The notes: generated from the sequence alone by a model not told the origin. A stretch of 64,000 bases of DNA from DASRIA01 sp963768885 (GCA_963768885.1 CAVYJN010000014.1:62001-126000), one strand, 5' to 3'; counted from the stretch's first letter, positions 42,627 to 56,703 are shown. Translations and numbers: made by a program.

Positions 42627-44054
42627 GTGAACTCCCCTGCTGTGCTGATCATGGCCGCGGGGCGGGGCACGCGCATGCGTTCGAGGCTGCCGAAGGTCCT
42701 GCACCCGCTATGCGGCCGGCCGATGCTGCTTTGGACCGTGCACGCCGCCCGCGAGGCGGGCGCCGAGCGGATCGTCGTCGTGCTCGGCGAGGAGGCCGAC
42801 CAGGTGCGCGCGGCGCTGCCGCCCGACGTCGAGGTGGCGATCCAGGACCCCCCGGCGGGTACCGGCGACGCCGTCATGCAGGCGCGTGACCTCCTGGCCG
42901 GCTCGGAGCACGTGATCGTGCTCTCCGGAGACCACCCGCTGCTCGACGGGTCCTTCATCACGGCGCTGGCCGAGCGCCACACCTCCTCGGGCGCCGCGGC
43001 GACGGTCACGACGCAGGAGCTGGAGGACCCCGCCCAGTACGGCCGGGTGGTGCGCGCGCCGGGCGGCGAGGTGGAGCGCATCGTGGAGACCAAGCACCCC
43101 GGCGACGCGACGCCCGAGGAGCTTGCGATCAACGAGGTCAACGCGGGCACGTATGCCTTCGCCGTGGGCCCGCTGTTCGAGGCGCTCGCGGGCGTGAGGG
43201 CCGACAACTCCCAGGGCGAGCACTACCTGGGCGACGTGCTTCCGCTGCTGCGCTCCGCCGGGCACCGCGTGGTGGCGCACCTCACCGATGACGAGGCCGT
43301 CGGGCTCGGCGTCAACAACCGCGCCGACCTCGCGCAGGTCGAGGCCGCGGCGCAGGCGAGGATCCTGCGGCAGCACATGCTCGGCGGCGTCACGATCGTC
43401 AACCCGGCCGCGACCACGATCGACGTGGGCGTCACGATCGGCGAGGACAGCACGATCGAGCCGTACTGCGTCCTGCGGGGAGCCAGCGTCGTCGGTGCGG
43501 GTTGCGTCGTCGGCCCGATGACGACGATGGTCGACGCCACGCTCGGCGAGCAGGTGAGCGTGGCGCGCTCCCACCTCCAGGAGTGCGAGGTCGGCGCACG
43601 CTGCACGGTCGGCCCGTTCACGCACCTGCGGCCCGGGACGCGGCTCGGCGAGGGGGCCAAGGCGGGAGCCTTCGTGGAGATCAAGAACTCCGAGGTCGGG
43701 CCCGGGGTCAAGGTGCCCCACCTCTCCTATGTCGGCGACGCGGACCTCGGCGAAGGCACCAACATCGGCGCCGGCACGATCACCGCGAACTACGACGGGG
43801 CACGCAAGCACCGCACGCGCGTCGGCAAGGGCGTGCGCACGGGCGTGCACACATCCCTGGTCGCTCCGGTGAGCGTCGGCGACGGCGCCTACACTGGCGC
43901 GGGTTCCGTAATTACCGAGGACATTCCCTCCGACGCGCTTGGCATCGCGCGGGCGCGCCAGGAGAATGTCGAGGGGTACGCCGAGCGGGCGCCGGCGACC
44001 GGGAAGCCGAAGGTGAAGGCCGCGAAGACCGACAAGGGGGCAAACGTTGAGTAG
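42627..44054 (+). CDS. glmU: bifunctional GlmU: GlcNAc-1-P uridylyltransferase and GlcN-1-P acetyltransferase
   Basis: Makes UDP-GlcNAc for peptidoglycan. The 475-residue protein has the nucleotidyltransferase signature MAAGRGTRMRSRLPKVLHP (residues 9-27) and NEVNAGTYAF in the N-terminal domain. A left-handed beta-helix of hexapeptide repeats (about 250-440) holds GAFVEIKNSEVG, NIGAGTITANYDG and THTSLVAP-like VHTSLVAPVSVG, the acetyl-CoA site. A basic tail of about 20 residues ends the chain. TACGAT at 42612-42617 is 9 bases before the GTG. It overlaps prs by 8 bases. Confidence 0.95.
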   Translation: MNSPAVLIMAAGRGTRMRSRLPKVLHPLCGRPMLLWTVHAAREAGAERIVVVLGEEADQVRAALPPDVEVAIQDPPAGTGDAVMQARDLLAGSEHVIVLSGDHPLLDGSFITALAERHTSSGAAATVTTQELEDPAQYGRVVRAPGGEVERIVETKHPGDATPEELAINEVNAGTYAFAVGPLFEALAGVRADNSQGEHYLGDVLPLLRSAGHRVVAHLTDDEAVGLGVNNRADLAQVEAAAQARILRQHMLGGVTIVNPAATTIDVGVTIGEDSTIEPYCVLRGASVVGAGCVVGPMTTMVDATLGEQVSVARSHLQECEVGARCTVGPFTHLRPGTRLGEGAKAGAFVEIKNSEVGPGVKVPHLSYVGDADLGEGTNIGAGTITANYDGARKHRTRVGKGVRTGVHTSLVAPVSVGDGAYTGAGSVITEDIPSDALGIARARQENVEGYAERAPATGKPKVKAAKTDKGANVE

Positions 44055-45093
44055 TGGTGCGCCGATGGAGCTGCTCGAGGTGGAGCCGCCGCTCGGCTCG
44101 GTGGAGGACCCGACCCACACGAGCGTTCCGGCCACGTACGACAAGCGGCTGATGGTGTTCGCCGGCCGCGGCAGCCAGGAGCTGGGGCACAAGATCGCCG
44201 GCAAGCTCGGGCTCGCGCTCGGCCAGGTCGAGCTCAAGACCTTCTCCAACGGCGAGGTGTACTGCCGCTACCAGGAGTCGATCCGGGGCGCGGACGTGTT
44301 CATCGTGCAATCGACGCACGCACCCGTGAATCGGAACCTGATGGAGCTCCTGCTGATGATCGACGCGGCAAAGGGCGCGTCGGCGCACCGCATCATCGCC
44401 GTGACCCCCTGGTACGGGTACTCGCGCCAGGACAAGAAGTCGATGCCGCGTGAGCCCATCTCCGCGCGCCTCGTGGCGCGCATGCTGGAGACAGCCGGCG
44501 CCGACCGCGTGCTCACGATGCACCTGCACGCCGGACAGGTGCAGGGCTTCTTCCAGGTCCCGGTGGACCACCTGATCGCGCGGCCGATGCTGACCCAGTT
44601 CTTCCTCGACAAGCTCGTGCCGGAGGAGTACGTCGCCGTGTCGCCGGATGCCGGCCGCGCCAAGCTGGCCGAGAAGTTCGCCGGCGAGCTCGGCGTGCGG
44701 CCCGCGTTCATCACGAAGTCGCGCCCGGAGCACAACGTCGCCGAGGCGGGCTACGTGGTCGGCGACGTCGAGGGCAAGGCCGCGATCCTCGTCGACGACA
44801 TGATCGACACAGCCGGAACGCTCGTCGAGGCGGCGCGGGTGCTGCGCGAGGCCGGCGCCGCGCGCGTGTACGCGACCGCGACGCACGGCGTGTTCTCGGG
44901 ACCGGCGTTCGAGCGGCTCGCCGGGCCCGACATCGAGGAGATCGTCGTCACCGACACGATCCCGCTCTCACCCGACGCGCCGGACAAGATCAAGGTGCTG
45001 AGCGTCGCCGACATCCTCGCGCGCTCGATCCGCTCGATCTTCACGGACGGCTCGGTGTCCGAGCTGTTCGCGGGCGAGAACCAGCTGTTCTAG
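44047..45093 (+). CDS. prs: ribose-phosphate pyrophosphokinase
   Basis: Makes PRPP from ribose 5-phosphate and ATP. The 348-residue protein has FSNGEVYCRYQESIRG, the YGYSRQDKKSMPREPISARL flexible loop region, and the PRPP loop ILVDDMIDTAGT. It is about 25 residues longer than usual at the N-terminus. The TTG at 44047 has an AAGGGGG site 7 bases upstream and overlaps the glmU end; an ATG at 44065 is an alternative. The glmU-prs pair is conserved in actinobacteria. Confidence 0.94.
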   Translation: MSSGAPMELLEVEPPLGSVEDPTHTSVPATYDKRLMVFAGRGSQELGHKIAGKLGLALGQVELKTFSNGEVYCRYQESIRGADVFIVQSTHAPVNRNLMELLLMIDAAKGASAHRIIAVTPWYGYSRQDKKSMPREPISARLVARMLETAGADRVLTMHLHAGQVQGFFQVPVDHLIARPMLTQFFLDKLVPEEYVAVSPDAGRAKLAEKFAGELGVRPAFITKSRPEHNVAEAGYVVGDVEGKAAILVDDMIDTAGTLVEAARVLREAGAARVYATATHGVFSGPAFERLAGPDIEEIVVTDTIPLSPDAPDKIKVLSVADILARSIRSIFTDGSVSELFAGENQLF

Positions 45094-45209
45094 CCCCACC
45101 CGACGTTGTGGCGCACGGCGGGCCGACGGGATTCGATCCCGATCCGCGCCGATTCTTCCGGGGCGCCGCCGCGGCCGGGTTACCCACCGGTGAACGATTG
45201 GTGAAGCCG

Positions 45210-46610
45210 TCAGCCGCCGACGCGGCGGGAGGCCCAGAACTCGTGCTCCTGGCGCCCGAGCTCGGTCTGGGGCTCGTCGCCGAACCACCACTCGCGCGCG
45301 ATCCGGTGCCAGTTGCGCTTCGCCCGCAGCTGGCCCAGCACGGCCAGGACGCCGACCTCCATGCGCCTGCCCATCAGCTCGTTCGCCGGCACGTTCTCGC
45401 GGCGCATCAGCGCGTAGAAGTCCGAGCGCGGGTCCGACATCGCGGAGATCACGCCCATCACGTACTCGGGCGTGATCTCGAGCTCCTCGTCCTGGAAGTA
45501 CCACCCGCCCACGGCGTCGACGTGCGCCATCAGCCGCTCCGCGTCGATCCGCTGGGGATTTCGCAGGAACCCGAGCTCGTGCAGCTTCTCGCGCAACCGC
45601 TCCGGGTCGTGATCGAGGCGCGCCTTCACGACCTCCTCCTCGAGCCGGATCTGCTCCGGGTCGAGCCGCTTGGTCATCCCGAAGTCCAGGAACGCCACCC
45701 GGCCGTCCCCGAGCAGGAGGTAGTTGCCCGGGTGCGCGTCGGCGTTGAAATGGTTGAGCTGGTAGATCGAGCCGAGATAGAAGCGGAAGACGATCTCGGC
45801 AAAGCGGTCGCGCTCCTCCTGGCCGAGCTGCTTGACCTCGTCGAAGCCGGCGCCCGTCACGAACTCGGTGACCAGCACCTTCTCGCGCGAGAGGCGCGTG
45901 ACCACGTCCGGGACGCAGATGAACGGATGCCCCCGGTAGGCACGCGCGAACGAGCGCTGGTTCTGCGCCTCGTGCTCGTAGTCCAGCTCCTCCAGCACGC
46001 GCTCGCGCAGCTCCTCGGCGACCGCCTTGGCATCGAGCCCCGGCGCGATCGCCTTGGCCAGGCGCAGGATCATGCCCGCGTTCGACAGGTCCGCGCGGAT
46101 CGCCGCCTCGACCCCCGGGTACTGGATCTTGACCGCCACCTCGCGGCCGTCGTGCAGGACTCCGCGATGCACCTGGCCGATCGAGGCGGCCGCGAACGCC
46201 TCCGGCTCGATGCGCTCGAACAGCTCCTCGTAAGGCTCGTCGCATTGCTCGTCGAGCACCTTGCGGACCTTGTCCCACGGCATCGGCGGCGCGGAGGTGC
46301 GAAGCGCCCCGAGCTTCTCCTGATAGAGGTCGCGGTACTCGTCGGGCAGGTAGTCGGTGTCGATGAAGGAGGCAAGCTGGCCCATCTTCATCGCCGCGCC
46401 CTTCATCGTGCCGAGCGTCTCGACCAGCCGCTCGGCCGATTCCAGCGCGACCCCGTCCATGTGCTCCTTGCGGCGCTCCTTGGACCTGACCACCCCGCCG
46501 GCCTTCGCCCCGGCGAAGCGCGCCCCCTCGACGCCGGCGCGCATGCCGATGCGCGCGGAGCGCGCGAGGCGGGACTTCGGGATGGATTTGTCCTGGGGCT
46601 CTTCGGCCAT
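45210..46610 (-). CDS. ABC1/UbiB-family atypical kinase
   Basis: A 466-residue protein-kinase-like protein. Hallmarks are the KxGQ motif MKGAAMKMGQLAS (about 75), the Ala-rich loop AAASIGQVHRG, the lysine in VAVKIQYPG, the catalytic Asp and Asn in FNADAHPGNYLLL, and the metal-binding DFGM. Members support quinone or isoprenoid-lipid metabolism, acting as ATPases. No membrane helix was found. It is convergent with prs and divergent from rplY, so it is an insertion in the conserved glmU-prs-rplY-pth order. Confidence 0.9.
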   Translation of the reverse strand: MAEEPQDKSIPKSRLARSARIGMRAGVEGARFAGAKAGGVVRSKERRKEHMDGVALESAERLVETLGTMKGAAMKMGQLASFIDTDYLPDEYRDLYQEKLGALRTSAPPMPWDKVRKVLDEQCDEPYEELFERIEPEAFAAASIGQVHRGVLHDGREVAVKIQYPGVEAAIRADLSNAGMILRLAKAIAPGLDAKAVAEELRERVLEELDYEHEAQNQRSFARAYRGHPFICVPDVVTRLSREKVLVTEFVTGAGFDEVKQLGQEERDRFAEIVFRFYLGSIYQLNHFNADAHPGNYLLLGDGRVAFLDFGMTKRLDPEQIRLEEEVVKARLDHDPERLREKLHELGFLRNPQRIDAERLMAHVDAVGGWYFQDEELEITPEYVMGVISAMSDPRSDFYALMRRENVPANELMGRRMEVGVLAVLGQLRAKRNWHRIAREWWFGDEPQTELGRQEHEFWASRRVGG

Positions 46611-46651
46611 CGCCCGCCCAGTATGAGGACCGGCGCTAAACTGCGGCGCCG

Positions 46652-47350
46652 ATGGCCCAGGGTGACCGGACAGTCCTCAACCTCGAGCCGCGCGACGAGC
46701 GCGGGTCCCGCGCGAACCGCAGGCTGCGGCGCAGCGGGCTGGTGCCCGGCGTGGTCTACGGCATCGGCGACGACTGCGTCTCGTTCAAGGTCGACTCCCG
46801 CCGCCTGCGCCACGTGCTCGCCGAGGGCCATGCCCTGTTCGACATCGAGGTCGGCGGAGGCAAGCGCCAGCCGGTGATCGTCAAGGACCAGCAGCGCGAC
46901 CCCGTCCGCGGCCACGTCTTCCACATCGACCTCCTGACGGTGCGGCTGGACGAGAAGATCCAGACCACGGTCGCGCTCGAGCTCGAGGGCGCGGAGGACG
47001 CGCCCGGCGTGAAGGAGGGCGGCGTGCTGGAGCACGTGACGCGCGAGTTGAACGTCGAGGCGCTGCCGACCGAGGTCCCGGACCGGATCGTCGCGGACGT
47101 CTCCGCGCTCGGGATCGCCGAGACGATGACACTCGCGAGCGTGACTCCCCCTGCGGGCGTGACCCTGCTCGACGACCTCGAGGAGACCGTCGTCGCGACC
47201 GTCACCGCGCCCAGCCGCGCCGAGGAGCCGGAGACCGAGATCGAGGAGGAGACCGAGCTGGTCGGCGAGGGCGAGGAGGCCGAGGGCGCCGCCGAAGGTG
47301 CCGAGGAGGGCGGCGAGCAAGCTGCCGGCGAAGGCGGCGGCGAGAGCTAG
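46652..47350 (+). CDS. rplY: ribosomal protein L25/Ctc
   Basis: Binds 5S rRNA in the large subunit. The 232-residue protein has the N-terminal L25 domain (RGSRANRRLRRSGLVPGVVYG, then VFHIDLLTV) and the C-terminal TL5 beta domain (HVTRELNVEALPTEVPDRI). An acidic Glu/Gly/Ala-rich tail starts near residue 190, as in other actinobacterial CTC forms. TAAACT at 46637-46642 is 9 bases before the ATG. pth follows 12 bases after the stop. Confidence 0.95.
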   Translation: MAQGDRTVLNLEPRDERGSRANRRLRRSGLVPGVVYGIGDDCVSFKVDSRRLRHVLAEGHALFDIEVGGGKRQPVIVKDQQRDPVRGHVFHIDLLTVRLDEKIQTTVALELEGAEDAPGVKEGGVLEHVTRELNVEALPTEVPDRIVADVSALGIAETMTLASVTPPAGVTLLDDLEETVVATVTAPSRAEEPETEIEEETELVGEGEEAEGAAEGAEEGGEQAAGEGGGES

Positions 47351-47362
47351 GGGGATTTCCCC

Positions 47363-47966
47363 CTGCGCCTGTTTCGCGGCCGCCGGCCGACCACTCCCGT
47401 CGACTTCCTGCTCGTCGGCCTCGGCAACCCCGAGGCCCGCTATTCCGCCACGCGGCACAACGTCGGTTTCGAGGTCGCGAACCTGCTCGCGCAGCGCTGG
47501 GAACTGCCGCGCGCGCGAAAGCTCTTCGGCGGGCTCGTGACCGACGGGCGCATCGGGCCCGGCATGCCGCGGGTCGCGGTCCTGCTGCCGCAGACGTACA
47601 TGAACGAGTCCGGCCGCGCGGTCGGGCCGGCGCGGGGCCAGTACCACCTCGACCTCGACCAGGTCGTCGTGGTGCACGACGAGATCGACCTTCCGTTCGG
47701 TGAGGTCCGCACGCGCAAGGGCGGCGGCCTCGCCGGGCACAACGGGCTCAAGAGCGTGAAGCAGCACCTCGGAGGAAACGACTTCTGGCGCGTGCGGGTC
47801 GGCGTCGGGAGGCCGGACTCCACCGATCCGGACGATCGTCTCCGCGCATGTGCTCGGCCGGTTCACCGAGCCGGCCGGCGAGGTCCGCGCGCTGATCGAG
47901 CGCGCCGCCGAAGAGACGGAGCGCCTGCTCGAACGAGAGCACGCCGCGGCGGCCGAGCCCCTGTGA
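47363..47966 (+). pseudogene. pth: peptidyl-tRNA hydrolase (pth) with one-base frameshift and apparent CTG start
   Basis: Pth recycles peptidyl-tRNA and is normally essential. The protein reads LRLFRGRRPTTPVDFLLVGL, then GNPEARYSATRHNVGFEVA (catalytic His), TYMNESG and VVVHDEIDLPFG (catalytic Asp), and GGGLAGHNGLKS. No ATG, GTG or TTG lies in frame between the rplY stop and the core, so CTG at 47363 would be the start. Near 47831-47834 one extra base shifts the frame. Correcting it gives IVSAHVLGRFTEPAGEV and about 200 residues ending at TGA 47966, overlapping the MFS start. Sequencing insertion is the simplest cause. Confidence 0.83.
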
Positions 47967-49159
47967 GCGCCTCCCACGCGGGCCTCGGCCGCTTCGGCGC
48001 GGTCTTCGCGCTGCCCGGGCTCAAGCCCCTGCTCGCCGCGGCGTTCATCGGGCGGCTGCCGATCTCGATGCTGTCGCTCGGGATCGTCCTGCTCGTGAGC
48101 CAGGAGAACGGCTCCTATGCGACGGCCGGCGCGGTGGCCGCCGCCCAGGCGTTCGCCGGGGGCGTGGCGCAGCCGCTGGTCGGGCGGCTGATCGACCGGA
48201 TCGGGCAGACGCCCGTCCTCGTGACGTGCGCGATCGCGTTCCCGCTCTCCGTCGCGGCGTTGATCGTCGTGGCCCTGACGCGGCCCGACCCGCTCCCGCT
48301 GATCGCGTGCGCGATCCCGTTCGGGGTCACCTATCCGCCGCTGTTCGCGGCCTTCCGCACGCTGCTCACGAGGATGGCCGGCAGCGACGACGTCGCGGCG
48401 AGCGCGTTCGCCCTCGAGGCGATCCTCCAGGAGCTGTTCTTCATCTCCGGGCCGCTCCTGGTCGCCGTGATCGTGGCGCTCGCCTCGCCCCAGGCGGCGC
48501 TCGCGTTCGCGGCGGCGCTCACGTTCGCCGGGACGATGGCGTTCGCGGCGACGCCGGCGTCACGATCGTGCCGGCCCCAACCGGGCGAGCACCGGACCTC
48601 GGCGGGAGCGCTCGCCTCGGCGGGGATCCGGACCCTGCTGGTCGTGAGCGCGGCGTTCGGCCTGGCGTTCGGGATGCTCGAGGTGTCGATGCCGGCGTTC
48701 GCGGAGGAACACGGCTCGGCGGGGCTGGCGGGCGTGCTGCTCGCGATGGTGGCGCTCGGCAGCATCTGCGGCGGCGTCTGGTACGGCTCCCGCAGGCTCG
48801 CCGCGCACCTCTCGGTGCAGATGCTGGCGTTCATCTCGCTCTTCGCGCTTGCGCTGGCGCCGCTCGCGCTCGCGAGCTCGATCGCCGCGATGGTCGTGCT
48901 GCTGTTCGTGGCGGGCACCTTCGTCGCGCCCTGGGCGGCGACGAGCGCCGCGCTCGTGGGGCGGCTCGCGCCGGCGGGCGCGGTCACGGAGGCCTACACC
49001 TGGGAGATGACCGCGGTCGTGCTCGGCTTCGCGCTCGGAGGGGTGACGAGCGGGTTCATCGTCGAGGCGGCGGGCGTCCCGGAGGCGCTGCTCACGGCGT
49101 CGCTGCTGGCCGGGACCGCGGCATCGATCGCGTGGCTGCGGCGCGACACCCTGCGCTGA
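47963..49159 (+). CDS. MFS transporter
   Basis: A 398-residue membrane protein with about twelve hydrophobic segments and a central loop near residue 200. The MFS loop motif between helices 2 and 3 appears as QPLVGRLIDRIGQTPVL. It is probably a drug or metabolite exporter; substrate unknown. The GTG start shares bases with the pth stop (GTGA), so expression is coupled to rplY-pth. Confidence 0.85.
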   Translation: MSASHAGLGRFGAVFALPGLKPLLAAAFIGRLPISMLSLGIVLLVSQENGSYATAGAVAAAQAFAGGVAQPLVGRLIDRIGQTPVLVTCAIAFPLSVAALIVVALTRPDPLPLIACAIPFGVTYPPLFAAFRTLLTRMAGSDDVAASAFALEAILQELFFISGPLLVAVIVALASPQAALAFAAALTFAGTMAFAATPASRSCRPQPGEHRTSAGALASAGIRTLLVVSAAFGLAFGMLEVSMPAFAEEHGSAGLAGVLLAMVALGSICGGVWYGSRRLAAHLSVQMLAFISLFALALAPLALASSIAAMVVLLFVAGTFVAPWAATSAALVGRLAPAGAVTEAYTWEMTAVVLGFALGGVTSGFIVEAAGVPEALLTASLLAGTAASIAWLRRDTLR

Positions 49160-49200
49160 CGGCGCAGGGTGCGGACCACCGCGGGCGTCGCGCGGGAGCG

Positions 49201-49572
49201 CTACTGCTGCAACAGCCAGGCACTCGCGAGCGCGAAGAACGCCGCCGTGCCGGTGACCATCACGGCCGCGGAGGGCGGCAGGGTCCCGCGGATCCCGGCG
49301 AGCGCGCCCGCCCCGACGTCTGCGACGTCGCAGGCCATGCCCGCGGCGACCCACGCGTCCCTCTGCTTCTGCGGACTGCGGATCGCGCCCGCGCCGAGCG
49401 CCACGTCGCGCGCGCCGAACAGCCGCCCGAGATACGAGGACTGCGGGTTGCCGTCGGGGTCGAGGCCGAACAGCCGGCCCGCGAGGTTGGGCGCGAGGTA
49501 CGCGCCGGCGCCGATGGCCACCCGCCCGGCGGCGATCGCGGTGACAGCCTTCTCCTTGTCCTTCTTGCTCAT
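49201..49572 (-). CDS. DUF4267-like small membrane protein
   Basis: A 123-residue protein with about four hydrophobic segments, starting at an ATG with a GGAGGAG site. The pattern GRVAIGAGAYLAPNLAGRLFG, YLGRLFGARDVALGAG and ACDVADVGAGAL matches the protein at 35223-35600, so the two are paralogues. It is convergent with the MFS gene and divergent from mfd. Confidence 0.7.
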   Translation of the reverse strand: MSKKDKEKAVTAIAAGRVAIGAGAYLAPNLAGRLFGLDPDGNPQSSYLGRLFGARDVALGAGAIRSPQKQRDAWVAAGMACDVADVGAGALAGIRGTLPPSAAVMVTGTAAFFALASAWLLQQ

Positions 49573-49675
49573 CGCTCCTCCGATCTGCATTGGGCACCGC
49601 CCGCCGCGGCTCCCCGTCGGTGCGCATTCTTGCGCTATTGCGTCGCCTGCGCACCGGGGGTGGAGATCGCGCATC

Positions 49676-49681
49676 TATCCT
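49676..49681 (+). promoter_or_regulatory. -10 box of mfd
   Basis: TATCCT, 49 bases before the mfd start, is the only clear -10 element in the mfd upstream region. A -35 box is not obvious. Confidence 0.45.
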
Positions 49682-49730
49682 TGTCGGCCACGGCCGGGCC
49701 CGGCGTCCGGTCGCTGCGCATGCCGCCGAG

Positions 49731-53105
<3,375 letters not shown>

Positions 53106-53164
53106 CGCTTGCAGGGGGAAGGATGCCGGGCGCCGAACCTGCGTCAGGCCCCCCGCACCGCCGC

Positions 53165-53170
53165 TATAGT
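53165..53170 (+). promoter_or_regulatory. -10 box before the parvulin gene
   Basis: TATAGT, 38 bases before the ATG at 53209. It lies downstream of an 8-bp inverted repeat (CCTGACGC at 53101, GCGTCAGG at 53141) that may help end mfd transcription. Confidence 0.5.
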
Positions 53171-53208
53171 TCTGCGGCGCGCCCGGCCTTCCGGGCCGCT
53201 TCGCTGAA

Positions 53209-54618
53209 ATGGCACGCCCCGCACGCTCACCAGCCAAAGGCTCGACGCCTCCGCCCGGCCGCACGATCGGGCTGATCCTGATCGCCTGCCTGGTTGCGAT
53301 CGTGCTCGCCGCGATCCTGTCCGCCACGGGCGGTGTCGCAGAGGGCGACGTCGCCGACGTCCAGGACTCCGGCACGATCTCCCAGGAGGACTTCGACCAC
53401 TGGCTGACCGTCGTCTCGGCCCAGCCCCAGCCCGGCCAGAAGAAGAGGCCGGCTCCGCCCAAGCCCGGCAGCAAGCAGTACGAGGCGGTCAAGCAGCAGG
53501 TGATGCAGTTCCTGGTGTCCGCCAAGTGGATCGAGGGCGAGGCCAAGGAGCGCGGCGTGAGCGCCACGCCGGCCGAGGTCGACCGTCAGTTCAAGCAGAC
53601 CAAGGACCAGTCCTTCCCGAACGAGAAGGCCTACCAGCGCTTCCTCAAGACCTCGGGGCAGACCGAGGAGGACCTCAAGTTCAGGGTCCGCCTCGACGTC
53701 CTGTCGAACAAGATCCGCCAGCAGGTGACCGAGGCCAGCCAGAACGTCTCCGACAGCGAGATCAACGACTACTACAACGAGAACGAGCAGCAGTTCTCGC
53801 AGCCCGAGCGCCGCGACATCGAGATCGTCCTGGCCAAGAAGCAGGCCGACGCCAACGAGGCCAAGCAGCGGGTCGAGAACGGCGAGAAGTGGTCCACGGT
53901 GGCCAAGGACCTCTCCGACGACCCGGCCTCCAAGGAGCAGGGCGGCAAGCTGCTCGGCGTCACGAAGGGCCAGCAGGACCCCAAGCTCGACGCGGCCGTG
54001 TTCGCGGCCGTCGAGAAGAAGGTCGCCGGCCCGATCAAGACCGACGCCGGCTACTACGTCTTCCGCGTGACCAAGGTGACGAAGGCCTCGAAGCAGACCC
54101 TCGAGCAGTCCAAGCAGGGCATCCAGCAGCTGCTGGTCTCGCAGAAGCAGCAGAAGGAGCTGGACCAGTTCTCCACCAACTTCCGCAACGACTGGCGCGC
54201 GCGCACCGACTGCGCCACCGACTACGTCATCCCCGACTGCCGTAACGGCCGCGAGCCCACGCAGACGGCCACACCGGCGGTGCCGCCCGGCCAGAAGCAG
54301 CCGGTCCCCGGCTCCACCGGCGCCGCCCCGCCCGCGCTCGACGGCACCGGCAGCACGCTCGCCGGCGGCAACGGCGGCGGCACCGTGATCGGGATCGAGC
54401 AGCCGGCCGCCGCGGGCGGTCAGTTCGGCCTTGCCGGTACAGCCGGCGGCGCCAGCCAGCAGTCTCCGCTTGCGCTCGGCGGCGCACCGAAGCAGGGCGC
54501 AGGGGCGCTCCCCGGCGGTGTGACACCCGGAGTCCCCGGGTCGACCCCCGGTGGCGCAGGCGGCCAGCAGGTGCCGCCTCAGGGCCAGCAGCAGGCCGCG
54601 CCGCCGTCCGGCAACTAA
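53209..54618 (+). CDS. membrane-anchored SurA/PrsA-like peptidyl-prolyl isomerase
   Basis: A 469-residue extracytoplasmic folding factor. An N-terminal membrane anchor (TIGLILIACLVAIVLAAIL, about 20-40) precedes a SurA-N-like helical domain (VKQQVMQFLVSAKWIEGEAKERG) and a parvulin (rotamase) domain (about 195-295: RRDIEIVLAKKQADANEAKQ, DDPASKEQGGKLLGVTKGQ, KTDAGYYVFRV). After about residue 340 the tail is a Gly/Pro/Gln/Ala-rich low-complexity region of about 125 residues. It sits where lpqU-like genes lie in mycobacteria and is followed by mazG after 2 bases. Confidence 0.87.
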   Translation: MARPARSPAKGSTPPPGRTIGLILIACLVAIVLAAILSATGGVAEGDVADVQDSGTISQEDFDHWLTVVSAQPQPGQKKRPAPPKPGSKQYEAVKQQVMQFLVSAKWIEGEAKERGVSATPAEVDRQFKQTKDQSFPNEKAYQRFLKTSGQTEEDLKFRVRLDVLSNKIRQQVTEASQNVSDSEINDYYNENEQQFSQPERRDIEIVLAKKQADANEAKQRVENGEKWSTVAKDLSDDPASKEQGGKLLGVTKGQQDPKLDAAVFAAVEKKVAGPIKTDAGYYVFRVTKVTKASKQTLEQSKQGIQQLLVSQKQQKELDQFSTNFRNDWRARTDCATDYVIPDCRNGREPTQTATPAVPPGQKQPVPGSTGAAPPALDGTGSTLAGGNGGGTVIGIEQPAAAGGQFGLAGTAGGASQQSPLALGGAPKQGAGALPGGVTPGVPGSTPGGAGGQQVPPQGQQQAAPPSGN

Positions 54619-54620
54619 GA

Positions 54621-55285
54621 GTGCCGGTGGCGCAGGCCGAGCACGACCGGCTGTCCACGGCACTGCTCGAGCTCGACTCGATCACCCGCCGCCTGCGGCG
54701 AGAGTGTCCATGGGATCGTGAGCAGGACGAGCGCAGCATCGTCCCGCACACGGTCGAGGAGGCCTACGAGCTCGCGGACGCCGCGCACTCGGGCGACGAC
54801 GCGAAGATGGTCGACGAGCTGGGCGACGTGCTCTTCCAGGTGCACTTCCTCTCGCTGCTGCTCGAGGAGCGCGGCGCCGGGGACCTCGCCGGGGTGGCGG
54901 ACGGGGTGCGCGCCAAGCTGATCAGGCGACACCCGCACATCTTCGGGGAGAACGGGCTGGCCGAGCTGCCCACCGACGCCACGACCGCATCCGACGTCAA
55001 GGAGAACTGGGACGCGATCAAGCTGCGCGAGGGGCCGGGCCGCGTCGCGGGGGCCCTGCCCGCGCTGACCTACGCGCGCAAGAGCCTGCGCCGCCGCGCG
55101 GGCGACGCCGACCCGGGCGACATCCCCGCGCGGGTCGCGCGCGTGCGCGACCTCGAGTCCGGCGCCGGCCACGGGTCGGACGAGCTCTACGAGGCGGTCG
55201 GGGAGCTGCTGCTCGCCGTCGTGCAGCTCGCCTCCGACGCCCGGGTCGACCCGGAGATCGCGCTCCGGCGAACGGCGGACGCGCT

Positions 55286-55289
<4 letters not shown>
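54621..55289 (+). CDS. mazG: MazG-family nucleoside triphosphate pyrophosphohydrolase
   Basis: Hydrolyses (d)NTPs to NMPs and PPi, probably cleaning up aberrant nucleotides. The 222-residue protein has the CPWDREQ start of the domain, the metal-binding HTVEEAYELADA and VDELGDVLFQVHF helices, then HIFGENG and KENWDAIK. A second, degenerate MazG half is suggested at the C-terminus. It starts at GTG 54621 and its stop overlaps the eno start. Confidence 0.92.
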
Positions 55290-56569
<1,280 letters not shown>

Positions 56570-56624
56570 TGAAATAGCGGTTTACTTACGCTGACCGGCG
56601 GGTAACTTTCCGCGCGTAGTAGGG

Positions 56625-56703
56625 GAGGGTCGCGGCGGGCGAAGCCGTCGCACCCACGTAGGGGCCGGGGTCGCAGGGACCGGCCGCCTCCCAAGCGACC
56701 CTC
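56625..56703 (+). promoter_or_regulatory. long 5' leader with closing stem before the M14 peptidase gene
   Basis: GAGGGTCGC (56625-56633) pairs perfectly with GCGACCCTC (56695-56703), enclosing about 60 bases with further GC-rich hairpins (for example GGGGCCGG...CCGGCC). Upstream, TTTACT (56581) and TAACTT (56603) may be the promoter. The stem ends next to a GAGGAG ribosome site, so folding could control translation. No known riboswitch was recognised. Confidence 0.45.

Noticed and set aside
45127..45141. Small hairpin CGGGAT-TCG-ATCCCG between prs and the ABC1 gene as a terminator
   Set aside because: The stem is only 6 bp with no flanking signal. It may help end converging transcripts but is too weak to annotate.
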